From the NCBI RefSeq assembly GCF_002897295.1, contig NZ_BEXF01000002.1, positions 1 through 64,000 of the forward strand: a DNA stretch of 64,000 nt, in the 5' to 3' direction. This DNA comes from Brevibacillus reuszeri. GTDB lineage: Bacteria > Bacillota > Bacilli > Brevibacillales > Brevibacillaceae. The notes under the pieces are model-generated. The model saw nothing but the letters and a program-made list of their open reading frames with translations. It was not told where the DNA came from and searched no databases. Each line of letters starts with the position of its first letter. The stretch's first letter is position 1. This document shows, piece by piece, positions 51,781 to 60,659 of the stretch. The position numbers and the translations under genes are program-made.

Positions 51781-54700
51781 TCATGATTCTACATTCTTGT
51801 TCTTCACCCTGTTATGAACAGTAAAAGATACCTTCGTCCCCGAGCCTGGCGTACTTGTAATATGCAGCCCTGTTCCAAAGTGTCGTTTTAATCGTTGATC
51901 CGTATTCCTTAATCCTACTCCTGATCTGCTATCAGCATTTCTTTCCCCTGTTCGCTGCAGCTGGTCTTCGTCCATTCCTACCCCGTCGTCTTCCACTGAT
52001 ATCTCTGCATGTTTTTCATAGACTGAAACCCTGATATGAATCTTTCCCCCACTTGTACGCTTCATTATGCCGTGTCTGATCGCATTTTCAACCAAAGGCT
52101 GGATCGTAAGAAATGGGATTTTTAATTCCTTGTAGTCGTCATCTATCTCCCAAACTACCTGGAGTCTTTCTTCGAATCGGACCTTTTCAATATACAGATA
52201 CGAACGCACCAAGCTTAGCTCGTCTTCAATCGGAACAAACGCATCCATATTTTGAAACTCGAATTTATTCCTCAAATAATTACTGAATTCATCAAGTAAA
52301 TTACGCATCTTATCCAAATCGATTTCACTTAAAGCGACGACAGCTTGTAAGGCGTTGAATAAAAAATGAGGCTGAATTTGCGCTTGTAGCCAAGCGGCTT
52401 CTAATCGTAATTGCTTGCGAACAACTTGTTTGATCGTAGTGAGCACATCAATCCGCGACCTTATTTCGATTGCTTCCACTGGCTTGGTCACATAATCGTT
52501 TGCTCCAGCTAAAAAGCCGCTTTGAATATCCTTTGGTTGGCTTCTCGCGGTAAGGAGCAGAATCGGTAGCTCTGTAAGTGTAAACCGTGTACGAATGATA
52601 CGTGTCAGCTCATAGCCAGACATCTGTGGCATCATAATATCAGAGATGACGAGATCCCATTCCTTCGTATCCAGTATAGCCAGTGCTTCTTTGCCGCTCG
52701 TGACCATTGTTAGGTCAAATTCGTCTGATGGCAGTATGGCTTCGAGCACTTGCAGGTTGACAGGATCATCATCTACTATTAAAATCCGCGGGCGATCGCG
52801 ATTTTCTATTAACGTTTTTTGTTCCACTGCTGATGTGATTGCTACTTCTTTCAAACCGCTCTGCACTGGCATCGGTTGCAAGGCTATCCTTTCAAATTGG
52901 GTAGAAGCATCTTGTTCTTCTTCCTCTGCTTTCCTATCTGCTAGTGCTAACGAAAATTGAAATTCTGAGCCTTTCCCCAAAACCGAGGATACCTCTAAGC
53001 TACCTCCATGAAGCTCAACAAGTTGTTTGCTAATACTTAAACCTAGCCCAAATCCACCTTCTATCATGGTCTCACTAGAGCTGGCTTGCTCATAGGGACG
53101 GAACAGGCGCTTCAGCATGTCCTCGTCTATTCCAACTCCGGTGTCTGCAATCACAATAAAAGCTCTTCCATCTGTTGCAAAAGCTCGAATCGTAATTTTC
53201 CCTTCATTTGTGAATTTCACAGCATTATGAACGAGATTGAAAACGATCTGTATGACCCTATTCTCATCCGCAAGCACTGGAGGAAAATCCTCAGAAATCT
53301 CATTTACAATCTCAACAGGCTTCACATCCGTGTAAAATCGCAGCAAATCAAGTACTCCGGTCACGATCGGCTGAATCAAAGTGACTTTTTTCTGTAAACG
53401 CGGATTGCCTTCCTGTAAGCTCATTACATCGATCAAATCATTTAAAATCAATGTTAGCCGGCGTCCGACAGATAAAACCGTTTCCAGCTCCTTGATACTC
53501 CGATCCTGTAGCAAGTGCCGTTCCCTTTTTAAAACAGACTGTGACATGTTCAGAATGCCGTGGAGCGGATTTTTGAATTCATGGGAAGTATTCGCCAAAA
53601 ATTGATCCTTATGGTCATTCATCCTTTGCAAGGTAGCAGCAAGTGTCTTTGTGTTCGCATGCATTTTAAAATAATCATGAAACCATACAGACGCAAAACT
53701 CCCCATCGCAATAATCAGATCAAAAGGATAGTGGACAAAACTCAAACCACTTTCTCTCCAGATGATGGACCAAAGTAAATGGTGACTTATCGCAACAATA
53801 GAAAAAAGCAGTAAAAGATGGCTCTTTAGATCCTTCATTACTTTTTTTAAGATGGTAATAATCGTAATCACTACGGAGATACTCACCAGCAGGAAATACA
53901 CGGGAAAGAGCATAATCACCTGATAGGGAGCTAAAAACAGCGTAATGCCGGCCGTTCCTAAATTCATTGCAGCATAATAGGTATGTATCCTTCTCCAATA
54001 AGGTAGTTCACGATGCTCCGTACATTCCAGCAAAGCATAGGCTCCGATAATGAGAGCAGCATTTGCTAACCGAAAATCCCAATTATAGCCGATGTAAAAT
54101 AGCTGATGGAACAGCTTCTCATCATTACTTAATACATTCGTAAGTGTTACGCAGAGTGTCAGCAAAGAAAAATAGAGCAGCTTCTTTTCCCTATTTCCTA
54201 GTAAATACAAAATAAGCGCATAGACAGAATGCATGAGAAAGATGACAGCTGCCAGAAGCTGCATAGAAACAGAGACCTTCATTTCCTTTGCAATCGCTTC
54301 CTCTGAGCCAAATTTAATCGAGCGAACGATGCCGCTGCCTCGACTATCTATATAATTGGCCGCCTGAATCACCAGCTCAATTACGCCGTTTTCGTCTGCT
54401 GTAAAGGTTGTCGAATAAGGCAGGTTCTTTGCCAAATATTCATCCTGCGTTGTTCCTACCCGCCCTGATTTAGCAAGCAAACGACCATTTACATATAATT
54501 CTGATGCTGTGCGCACGCTCGGTACACGAATACTATAATTGAGGTCATTTTCTGGATTTACATAGAGTCGCAAGCGATAGGAACCAAACCCGTATGGAGT
54601 TGGCTTTTCAAGAGACAACGCTTCATTCCATCCTCCGGGTACTTGGATCAGCTTTGGAGCATTCTCGCTTGATTCCTTTTGCCGCCTGCCACCATCCATC

Positions 54701-54930
54701 AGCCATTGCGAGGGATAAAACTCCCATTCTCCATCGAGCAGAAAGATGTCTCCCTCACCTGCATTCCAATCACGCAAATCGAGTTGCCCATTCTTAATAA
54801 CCGCCTGTTTTTGATCACGAAATAATTCCATCCACAACATGCGCGAGCTAGATAAAATGACTACGAGTAACCCCAGCAATAATAGAATATGGCTCTTTTT
54901 CATTTGGAATTTTGGCGAATTATTGGCCAA
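51781..54930 (-). CDS. Hybrid sensor kinase: 7TMR-DISM receptor, two kinase modules and an internal receiver
   Basis: A 1049-residue membrane sensor. After an N-terminal helix comes an extracellular jelly-roll ligand domain (about residues 40-200), then seven helices (about 215-420). Next are a HisKA/HATPase pair (H450 in TSHEFKNPLHGIL; NLVHNAVKFTNEG; DTGVGIDED), a receiver domain with D764 (VISDIMMPQMSG and ILLLTAR, YVTKPVE), and a second LytS-type kinase unit (H855 in QPHFLFNAL; PLVENAIRHG, DDGVGMDEDQL). Two kinase modules around a receiver suggest a phosphorelay. The start is TTG 54930 behind AGAGGAG. No response-regulator gene adjoins it. Confidence 0.9.
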   Translation of the reverse strand: MANNSPKFQMKKSHILLLLGLLVVILSSSRMLWMELFRDQKQAVIKNGQLDLRDWNAGEGDIFLLDGEWEFYPSQWLMDGGRRQKESSENAPKLIQVPGGWNEALSLEKPTPYGFGSYRLRLYVNPENDLNYSIRVPSVRTASELYVNGRLLAKSGRVGTTQDEYLAKNLPYSTTFTADENGVIELVIQAANYIDSRGSGIVRSIKFGSEEAIAKEMKVSVSMQLLAAVIFLMHSVYALILYLLGNREKKLLYFSLLTLCVTLTNVLSNDEKLFHQLFYIGYNWDFRLANAALIIGAYALLECTEHRELPYWRRIHTYYAAMNLGTAGITLFLAPYQVIMLFPVYFLLVSISVVITIITILKKVMKDLKSHLLLLFSIVAISHHLLWSIIWRESGLSFVHYPFDLIIAMGSFASVWFHDYFKMHANTKTLAATLQRMNDHKDQFLANTSHEFKNPLHGILNMSQSVLKRERHLLQDRSIKELETVLSVGRRLTLILNDLIDVMSLQEGNPRLQKKVTLIQPIVTGVLDLLRFYTDVKPVEIVNEISEDFPPVLADENRVIQIVFNLVHNAVKFTNEGKITIRAFATDGRAFIVIADTGVGIDEDMLKRLFRPYEQASSSETMIEGGFGLGLSISKQLVELHGGSLEVSSVLGKGSEFQFSLALADRKAEEEEQDASTQFERIALQPMPVQSGLKEVAITSAVEQKTLIENRDRPRILIVDDDPVNLQVLEAILPSDEFDLTMVTSGKEALAILDTKEWDLVISDIMMPQMSGYELTRIIRTRFTLTELPILLLTARSQPKDIQSGFLAGANDYVTKPVEAIEIRSRIDVLTTIKQVVRKQLRLEAAWLQAQIQPHFLFNALQAVVALSEIDLDKMRNLLDEFSNYLRNKFEFQNMDAFVPIEDELSLVRSYLYIEKVRFEERLQVVWEIDDDYKELKIPFLTIQPLVENAIRHGIMKRTSGGKIHIRVSVYEKHAEISVEDDGVGMDEDQLQRTGERNADSRSGVGLRNTDQRLKRHFGTGLHITSTPGSGTKVSFTVHNRVKNKNVES

Positions 54931-55052
54931 AAAGTTCTCCTCTCAAATTCTAATTCCCTAAAATATACAACAGTTACAGTTGCAAGGGAACGTAAAAACG
55001 GACTACTAGGGATAATTTACTGCATGATTTTGGAAGATTACCCTGTCATATG

Positions 55053-55100
55053 GTCAAAAGCAAACAAGCCACACCTCGGCTTAGACCGAAGTATGGCTTG
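55053..55100 (-). terminator. Rho-independent terminator after the second sigma-54 regulator
   Basis: GCAAGCCAYACYTCGG and its complement form a long stem at 55053-55100, followed on the minus strand by a T-rich stretch. Confidence 0.82.
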
Positions 55101-55104
55101 CGTT

Positions 55105-56568
55105 TTACACCAATCCGTATTTTTCCATCTTCCTGTAAAGCGTCGAAAGACTGATTTGCAGCTTCTCTGCAATCGCTGCCTTGTCCTGACCCAAGTATGG
55201 ATCAGCAAAGCACTGCTCCAAAATCGATTTTTCGTACGCATACATCCGCTGCTCTAGCCCTTGGACCTGTGCCTCTTCGCACCCCTCATCTATTCCAGGC
55301 CGACAGTCCAGATGAAGATATTCTGGCAAATCCTCACTCGTAATCGTCGCTTCATCAGACATATTGACCATATATTCCACTGCATTTTCCAATTGGCGAA
55401 TGTTTCCCGGCCATGCGTACGCACAAAGCCGCTTGGACAGTAGTGCATCCAGCTCCAGCCCGCCCTTTTGCAGCAAAGTGCGATACCGATATAGAAAATG
55501 ATGCAAATATAGCGGGATATCCTCCCTGCGCTCACGCAACGGCTTCAACCGAAGCGGGATGACATTCAGGCGGTAATACAAATCCTCGCGAAATGTGCCT
55601 TCTCGTACCATGCTCTCCAAATCGCGATGAGTAGCAGCAATCACGCGTACATCAATATCCAGCGTTTTGATGCCCCCTACCCGGTCGACGGTCTTTTCCT
55701 GGAGAACACGCAGCAGCTTAGGCTGTAGGGACAGCGGAATATCCCCTACTTCATCCAAAAAAATCGTTCCTTTGTGTGCGAGCTCAAACTTTCCCGGCTT
55801 TCCTTCACGCCTGGAGCCCGTAAAAGCCCCGCCCTCATACCCAAACAATTCGCTTTCCAGCAGTGTTTCAGGGATCGCCGCACAGTTGATGGCAACAAAC
55901 GGATACCGGCTGCGCTGACCTTCACTGTGAATCGCCTTTGCCAACAGCTCCTTGCCCGTTCCGCTTTCACCGCGAATGAGGACGGTCGATATGCTGTTGG
56001 TGATCTTTTTGGCCTTGGCAATCACATCGCGCAGTCCTGTCTCCGCTCCGATTAGCTGAGCAAAATAAACCGGATTCGCAGTTGCGGGAGGCATCTCTTC
56101 CTGTATATTACAGCCTTTTTCGAGCTCTGCATCCAGCTCCAGCAGCTTGTGCTCAATAAGTGAGCTCGTATGCTGCAAAAAAGGCATCCATTTTTCCGAG
56201 TTATGAAGCATGCTTTCTTTTTGCTCAGGAGAAAAAGCAATAATCCCGATCACTCCGACCGTTTTCTCGCGCTTGTGTACGGGAAAGCCGATCGTCGCCA
56301 GTTCCCGGCATTGCTGCAAAAACTTGCAGTTCATGCATTGAGACTCATCCTTTTTCATATCGAAAATCATACCCGGCTGCCCGGTTTGCAAAATCATGCG
56401 AAAGAACGAGCCCTCCGGAGCAGGCAAGCCAATCAAATCCTGATAGTAGCCGGTTCCACTGACGCGAATCCCCTGCTCATCGAGGATGGTGACGTCCAAT
56501 CCCAGCACTTTGGAAATATTGTCTGCGTACGATTGAATGAATCCCTCAATCCGGGAAAATTGTGTCAT
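55105..56568 (-). CDS. Sigma-54-dependent activator with Cys-rich GAF-like sensor
   Basis: A 487-residue three-domain regulator. The N-terminal sensor (about residues 1-140) resembles a GAF/PocR-type fold and bears a cysteine cluster, ESQCMNCKFLQQCRE. The AAA+ domain has GESGTGKE, GAFTGS (the sigma-54 loop), GTIFLDEVGD and RLNVIPLRLKPLRERREDIP. The C-terminal Fis-type HTH ends with AAIAEKLQISLSTLYRKM. It lies 25 bases downstream of the gamma-lyase gene in the same direction, and that gene has a consensus sigma-54 promoter, so it likely activates its own operon. The cysteines may bind a metal or sense sulfur-metabolite or redox state. The start is ATG 56568 behind GGAGGATATG. Confidence 0.87.
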   Translation of the reverse strand: MTQFSRIEGFIQSYADNISKVLGLDVTILDEQGIRVSGTGYYQDLIGLPAPEGSFFRMILQTGQPGMIFDMKKDESQCMNCKFLQQCRELATIGFPVHKREKTVGVIGIIAFSPEQKESMLHNSEKWMPFLQHTSSLIEHKLLELDAELEKGCNIQEEMPPATANPVYFAQLIGAETGLRDVIAKAKKITNSISTVLIRGESGTGKELLAKAIHSEGQRSRYPFVAINCAAIPETLLESELFGYEGGAFTGSRREGKPGKFELAHKGTIFLDEVGDIPLSLQPKLLRVLQEKTVDRVGGIKTLDIDVRVIAATHRDLESMVREGTFREDLYYRLNVIPLRLKPLRERREDIPLYLHHFLYRYRTLLQKGGLELDALLSKRLCAYAWPGNIRQLENAVEYMVNMSDEATITSEDLPEYLHLDCRPGIDEGCEEAQVQGLEQRMYAYEKSILEQCFADPYLGQDKAAIAEKLQISLSTLYRKMEKYGLV

Positions 56569-56593
56569 GACATATCCTCCTGCGCCACGTTCC

Positions 56594-57805
56594 TTACTCC
56601 CTGTTCGCTGTTGCCATCATCGGGATAACAGCAAGCGCCTGCCCTAAATCCGCGATAATGTCTTGTGCATCCTCCAAGCCTGTTGAAAAACGAATCAAGC
56701 CATCCGTAATGTTAAACTTCAATCTCTCCTCTGTCGGGATCGAAGCATGTGTCATAGAGGCTGGATGCTGCACAAGCGTTTCGGGGTCTCCTAAACTAAA
56801 CGATATCATAGCCAGACGTAGGGCGTTAATGAAAGATTTGGCTGCCTCATAACCACCCTTCACCTCAAAGGAGACAATTCCTCCCATTCCCCCCATTTGC
56901 CGCTTGGCCAGCTCGTGCTGCGGATGGGATGCAAGTCCAGGGTAGTACACATGAGAAATCGCTGGATGACTTTCTAAAAAGCGCGCCACTGCCTCGGCAT
57001 TTTGACAATGCTGTCTGACACGGAGCCCCAGAGTCTTTAGTCCGCGCAGGATTAAAAAAGCATCCCAAGCGTTGAGATTCTGCCCTAAATCTCCCATGAT
57101 GTGCTTGCGCATGAACTGGATGTGCTCGTTCTTTCCTACAATAAATCCCGCAATTACGTCACCATGCCCATTAATGTATTTGGTGGCGCTGTGTACCACT
57201 ACGTCAGCTCCAAGCTCCAGTGGACGCTGCAAATATGGCGTCATAAAGGTATTGTCTACGATGACCCGGATGTCATGTTTATGTGCGAGCTTGGACAGAG
57301 CTGCAATATCAAGCACAGTCAAGCAAGGGTTGGAAGGCGTCTCGATATAGAGCACCTTGGTATTCGGCAGAAAAGCGCGTTCGACCGCTTGTAAGTCCGT
57401 ACAATCCACGAAATCGGCAGAAATGCCGTAGCGCGGGGCAAGCGAGGTCAAAAACTTGTAGCTGCCTCCGTATACATCACGCGTGCATACGACATGATCG
57501 CCGTTCTGCAAAAAGGCAAGCATCGCTCCCGAAATAGCTGCCATACCGCTGCTCACGCCAAGCGCGGCCTCCCCGTTTTCCAAAGCTGCTATCTTTTCTT
57601 CCAATGTCGCGATGGTTGGATTCCCGTATCTTCCGTAGTACGTGCCTTCCCTCTCTCCCGCTACGCAAGCAGCTGCTGAATCGGCATCAGGAAAAGCATA
57701 GGCAACTGCTGGGACAACTGCTGATACGACTGCCCCCGTTTTTGGACATGGAGTCTGTGCAGTATGAATAATGGCGGTATCTATTCTCCAAGCTTCGTTT
57801 CTCAT
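56594..57805 (-). CDS. PLP-dependent cystathionine/methionine gamma-lyase
   Basis: A 403-residue Cys/Met-metabolism PLP enzyme. The PLP lysine lies in SATKYINGHGDVIAG (about residue 210), with YGRYGNPT and NTFMTPYLQRPLELGADVVVHS as fold markers. Its active-site loop is VYGGSYKFL; the methionine gamma-lyase cysteine (YGC) is a glycine here, so cystathionine gamma-lyase or a related lyase is somewhat more likely, but members overlap in specificity. The product would be hydrogen sulfide, methanethiol or cysteine. It is first in an operon with the sigma-54 activator, driven by a -24/-12 promoter. Start ATG 57805 behind AAGGGAGAGA. Confidence 0.88.
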   Translation of the reverse strand: MRNEAWRIDTAIIHTAQTPCPKTGAVVSAVVPAVAYAFPDADSAAACVAGEREGTYYGRYGNPTIATLEEKIAALENGEAALGVSSGMAAISGAMLAFLQNGDHVVCTRDVYGGSYKFLTSLAPRYGISADFVDCTDLQAVERAFLPNTKVLYIETPSNPCLTVLDIAALSKLAHKHDIRVIVDNTFMTPYLQRPLELGADVVVHSATKYINGHGDVIAGFIVGKNEHIQFMRKHIMGDLGQNLNAWDAFLILRGLKTLGLRVRQHCQNAEAVARFLESHPAISHVYYPGLASHPQHELAKRQMGGMGGIVSFEVKGGYEAAKSFINALRLAMISFSLGDPETLVQHPASMTHASIPTEERLKFNITDGLIRFSTGLEDAQDIIADLGQALAVIPMMATANRE

Positions 57806-57846
57806 CGTCGTCTCTCCCTTGCTCTCGGCTCTTTGTTTATTGCTCT

Positions 57847-57862
57847 AGCAAGGAGCGTGCCA
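57847..57862 (-). promoter_or_regulatory. Sigma-54 (-24/-12) promoter of the gamma-lyase operon
   Basis: The minus strand reads TGGCACGCTCCTTGCT, an exact match to TGGCAC-N5-TTGC. The start point is near 57836, giving a leader of about 30 bases before the gamma-lyase. Confidence 0.92.
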
Positions 57863-57913
57863 GCTCAAAAAGCCAGTCGCACCGCGAAAATGTCCCCTGC
57901 TTTTCAGAAGCTT

Positions 57914-57929
57914 TTCGCAAGGATGCGAA
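57914..57929. promoter_or_regulatory. Candidate upstream activating site for the gamma-lyase operon
   Basis: TTCGCAAGGATGCGAA is an inverted repeat with 6-bp arms around AGGA, about 55-70 bases upstream of the -24 box, an acceptable position for a sigma-54 activator. A larger GCGAAAA/TTTTCGC dyad overlaps it. Assignment to the neighbouring regulator is inference. Confidence 0.5.
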
Positions 57930-57949
57930 TTTTTTACATGTAAACACCG

Positions 57950-57982
57950 AAAAAAGCCGTCGGATTGCCCTACGACTTTTTT
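57950..57982 (-). terminator. Rho-independent terminator after the GMC oxidoreductase gene
   Basis: AAAGTCGT pairs with ACGGCTTT (one G-T), with T runs on both sides of the stem on the minus strand. Confidence 0.82.
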
Positions 57983-58018
57983 CATTCTTGCGAGAGATTT
58001 TTGCAGCTTGGCGAAACG

Positions 58019-59740
58019 TTACACGAGCATTCCGCCACCGCTTTGTCTGTACTTCAAAATACCTTCTGCAGCGCGGTAAGAGAGCGCACCCATTGTTCCG
58101 GTTGGATTGTATCCGCTATTGTGCGGGAAAGCAGATGCCCCTACTACGAATACATTTTCCGCATCCCACATTTGCAAGTAGTTATTGACCGCAGAGGTAT
58201 CCGGTGACGTGCCCATGATGACGCCGCCAGTATTATGTGTCGACTGGTACGGCGTAATATCATAGGGTCCGAGCTTGCGATTGATTTCAAGCTTTTCGGC
58301 TGCACCCATCTCCTTGACGATCTCCCCACACCTGTCTGCACAATAAGCAGCCAGCTGTCTGTCTTGCTCCTCAAAGTCAAATGTAATCCGCATCAATGGA
58401 TCTCCAAACGCATCCTTGTAGGTTGGGTCGAGATCGAGGAAGTGATGGCGATAAGGCATGCAAGCGCCTTGTGCCCCTACGGACAAAATCCGGTTTGCGT
58501 ACTTGATCGAGGCAGCTTTAAACTCTTTTCCCCAGCTTGGCGTACCCTCTGGAACCTTATTGTTGGCAATCGGGCGCTGGCCAGTTTGGGATAAGCTAAT
58601 GTTTGCCCCGTGAATAAAATTCAAGTCCTTGTGATCAAAGTTGTCTCCGTTGAAATCATCCAGGCAAATTCCGAGTGCGCCTGCCCCTGCATAGTTATTA
58701 AACTCCTTGTTGTCAAAAAAACCGACTGCGCCGCCTCGGATGACCTGATAGGCGTAGTTTTTGCCGATAACACCTTTACCTGTAGCCGGATCATACGGCT
58801 TACCCAAGTTGGACATGAGCAAAAGACGTGTGTTGTTGAATACGTAGCTGGTCATTACGACGATATCAGCAGGCTGCTCGATTTCTTCACCCGTAGTGAC
58901 ATCTGTGTACAGCACACCTGTCGCCTTTTTCCCAGTATGTAAGATGCGCCGAACATGTGAATGCGTGCGAATTTCAAATTTCCCTGTCTTTTTGGCTACG
59001 GGTATGACGGTTACGACAGGATCTGCCTTTGCTCCGTATTCACAGCCAAACCGTTCACAATAGCCGCAATACTGGCAAGCCGCCCGCGCTACGCCATCTG
59101 GATTGGTATAGGCCTGCGACAGATTGGCAGATGGCATCATGTACGGATGCAGACTCTTCTTTTTGGTTGCTTCGGCAAACATTTTCATGCTCGGTGTGCT
59201 TTTCATCGGCGGAGTCGGGTATGGACTAGAGCGTTTGCCACCCAATGGGTTCTCCTCGCCAGCAATCCCTGCCATTTTTTCAAATTTGTCAAAGTACGGC
59301 TCCAGTTGATCGTACGTAATACCCCAGTCCTGAATTGTCATGCCGTCAGGAATTTTCTTTTCCCCGTAGCGCTCCACCGTTTTGCTGCGAATCTCGAAGT
59401 CGTAGGGCAAAAAACGGAAGGTCTGACCGTTCCAGTGCACGCCTGATCCGCCTAGCCCCGTTCCAAACAGGAAGGAACCATACGAGCGCATCGGGAGTGC
59501 GCGGACGCTTGTCTTACTGCGAAACGTAATGGTTTCCTTAGACAAATCCTGCATCATTTCATAGCGCAGTGCGTAGCGTAGCTCATCATGCACCATAAAG
59601 TAGTCCTCGGTTTTACGCTCCTTGCCACGCTCCAATCCAACGACCGTCAATCCCTGTTTTGTTAGCTCGGAGGCAATAATACCGCCTCCCCAGCCAACAC
59701 CTACTATCACTACGTCCACTTTGGGCAATTTTTTCGCCAT
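58019..59740 (-). CDS. GMC-family FAD oxidoreductase (gluconate 2-dehydrogenase large subunit type)
   Basis: A 573-residue flavoprotein. The N-terminal Rossmann motif is VVIVGVGWGGGIIASEL, followed by GGSGVHWNGQTFRFLP (FAD contact) and the C-terminal GMC blocks HNTGGVIMGTSPDTS and HNSGYNPTGTMGALSYRAA with the catalytic His. It has no signal peptide, so it probably rides out with the Tat-exported partner encoded upstream. It oxidises a sugar acid or alcohol outside the cell; the substrate is unknown. The start is ATG 59740 behind AAGGGGATA. A cytochrome c subunit, common in Gram-negative relatives, is absent here. Confidence 0.86.
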   Translation of the reverse strand: MAKKLPKVDVVIVGVGWGGGIIASELTKQGLTVVGLERGKERKTEDYFMVHDELRYALRYEMMQDLSKETITFRSKTSVRALPMRSYGSFLFGTGLGGSGVHWNGQTFRFLPYDFEIRSKTVERYGEKKIPDGMTIQDWGITYDQLEPYFDKFEKMAGIAGEENPLGGKRSSPYPTPPMKSTPSMKMFAEATKKKSLHPYMMPSANLSQAYTNPDGVARAACQYCGYCERFGCEYGAKADPVVTVIPVAKKTGKFEIRTHSHVRRILHTGKKATGVLYTDVTTGEEIEQPADIVVMTSYVFNNTRLLLMSNLGKPYDPATGKGVIGKNYAYQVIRGGAVGFFDNKEFNNYAGAGALGICLDDFNGDNFDHKDLNFIHGANISLSQTGQRPIANNKVPEGTPSWGKEFKAASIKYANRILSVGAQGACMPYRHHFLDLDPTYKDAFGDPLMRITFDFEEQDRQLAAYCADRCGEIVKEMGAAEKLEINRKLGPYDITPYQSTHNTGGVIMGTSPDTSAVNNYLQMWDAENVFVVGASAFPHNSGYNPTGTMGALSYRAAEGILKYRQSGGGMLV

Positions 59741-59758
59741 GACTATCGTATCCCCTTA

Positions 59759-60502
59759 TTAATGTTGATGATCTCGCAAACTCAAAGGTGCCATTTTGAC
59801 GAACTCGTCCTTTTCGATCACCTGTGTATAGGCCATCTGGTTGCCGGGGTAATTTTTCATTTTCCAACCATCCATATTCTTGTTTCCACCGTACAGCGGG
59901 TCGGAGTAAACTCCTTCCAGCGTGCTGGCACGAAGCATTTTAAAAAATGCACTCGCGGAGATCGTGGTCAGCTTCACTTCATCGGTTTCAAATGCTTTTA
60001 ATACCGCATCTTGCTGTTCTGCCGCCAGCTCATGGAACCGTTTTTGCTGTGTACTGTTGCTGTAGTTGTTCAATTCCTGAATGCCAATATCAAAGATTTC
60101 TCTTCGTTTTAAGCGCCCCTGATACCCTTGTGTTGCCTCTCCGGGAAAAAAGGGTCCTTGCATGTAGTCACGAGCGTTGAAGCCCCAATCACCTGCTAGC
60201 TGGTGATCAATGAAATAGGCAGCCCCAAGTGTTTTTGCTCCCGGTCCGATTTCATCCTCAGGAAAAATTCGTTCGCAGGCAGCCTCAACCACCTTGAACT
60301 GTTCTGGAGAAAAGTACATCAGTGCCTGATTGTAATCAGCAGTTGGAGCCGGTGTCGCCCCTGGCTGTTGTGGTGCTGCCGGTTTACGAAGCAGACTACC
60401 AGCCACACCTCCCACGACCAGACCGCCCAACACCATTCCGGTGTTTTTCAAGAAGTTTCTCCGTGATACTGGTTGCTCATGTCTTTCGTTAGATTGTGCC
60501 AA
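59759..60502 (-). CDS. Tat-exported gluconate 2-dehydrogenase subunit 3 family protein
   Basis: A 247-residue protein of the gluconate 2-dehydrogenase subunit 3 family. It begins with a twin-arginine signal (SRRNFLKNTGMVLGGLVVGG), then a Pro-rich spacer and the family domain (YFSPEQFKVVEAACERIFPEDEIGPGAKTL at its start; DPLYGGNKNMDGWKMKNYPG near the end). It probably escorts the FAD subunit through the Tat pathway by hitchhiking. The start is uncertain: GTG 60511, GTG 60505 or TTG 60502, all behind CTGGAGG; the last gives the best spacing. It is 18 bases upstream of the GMC gene. Confidence 0.86.
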   Translation of the reverse strand: MAQSNERHEQPVSRRNFLKNTGMVLGGLVVGGVAGSLLRKPAAPQQPGATPAPTADYNQALMYFSPEQFKVVEAACERIFPEDEIGPGAKTLGAAYFIDHQLAGDWGFNARDYMQGPFFPGEATQGYQGRLKRREIFDIGIQELNNYSNSTQQKRFHELAAEQQDAVLKAFETDEVKLTTISASAFFKMLRASTLEGVYSDPLYGGNKNMDGWKMKNYPGNQMAYTQVIEKDEFVKMAPLSLRDHQH

Positions 60503-60659
60503 CACTACCACCTCCAGTTTTCATCTATCCTTTGTTTTGCGCTTTTTTTCGACAGACTAACCGCATTTTCTAGAAATTTTCCCAACAAGCTCCAAGCATA
60601 CGGTTCTGACGTTCGACAAAGGATAGTTCTAGGTGGAAAGAAAATCTTGGAGGGATACC

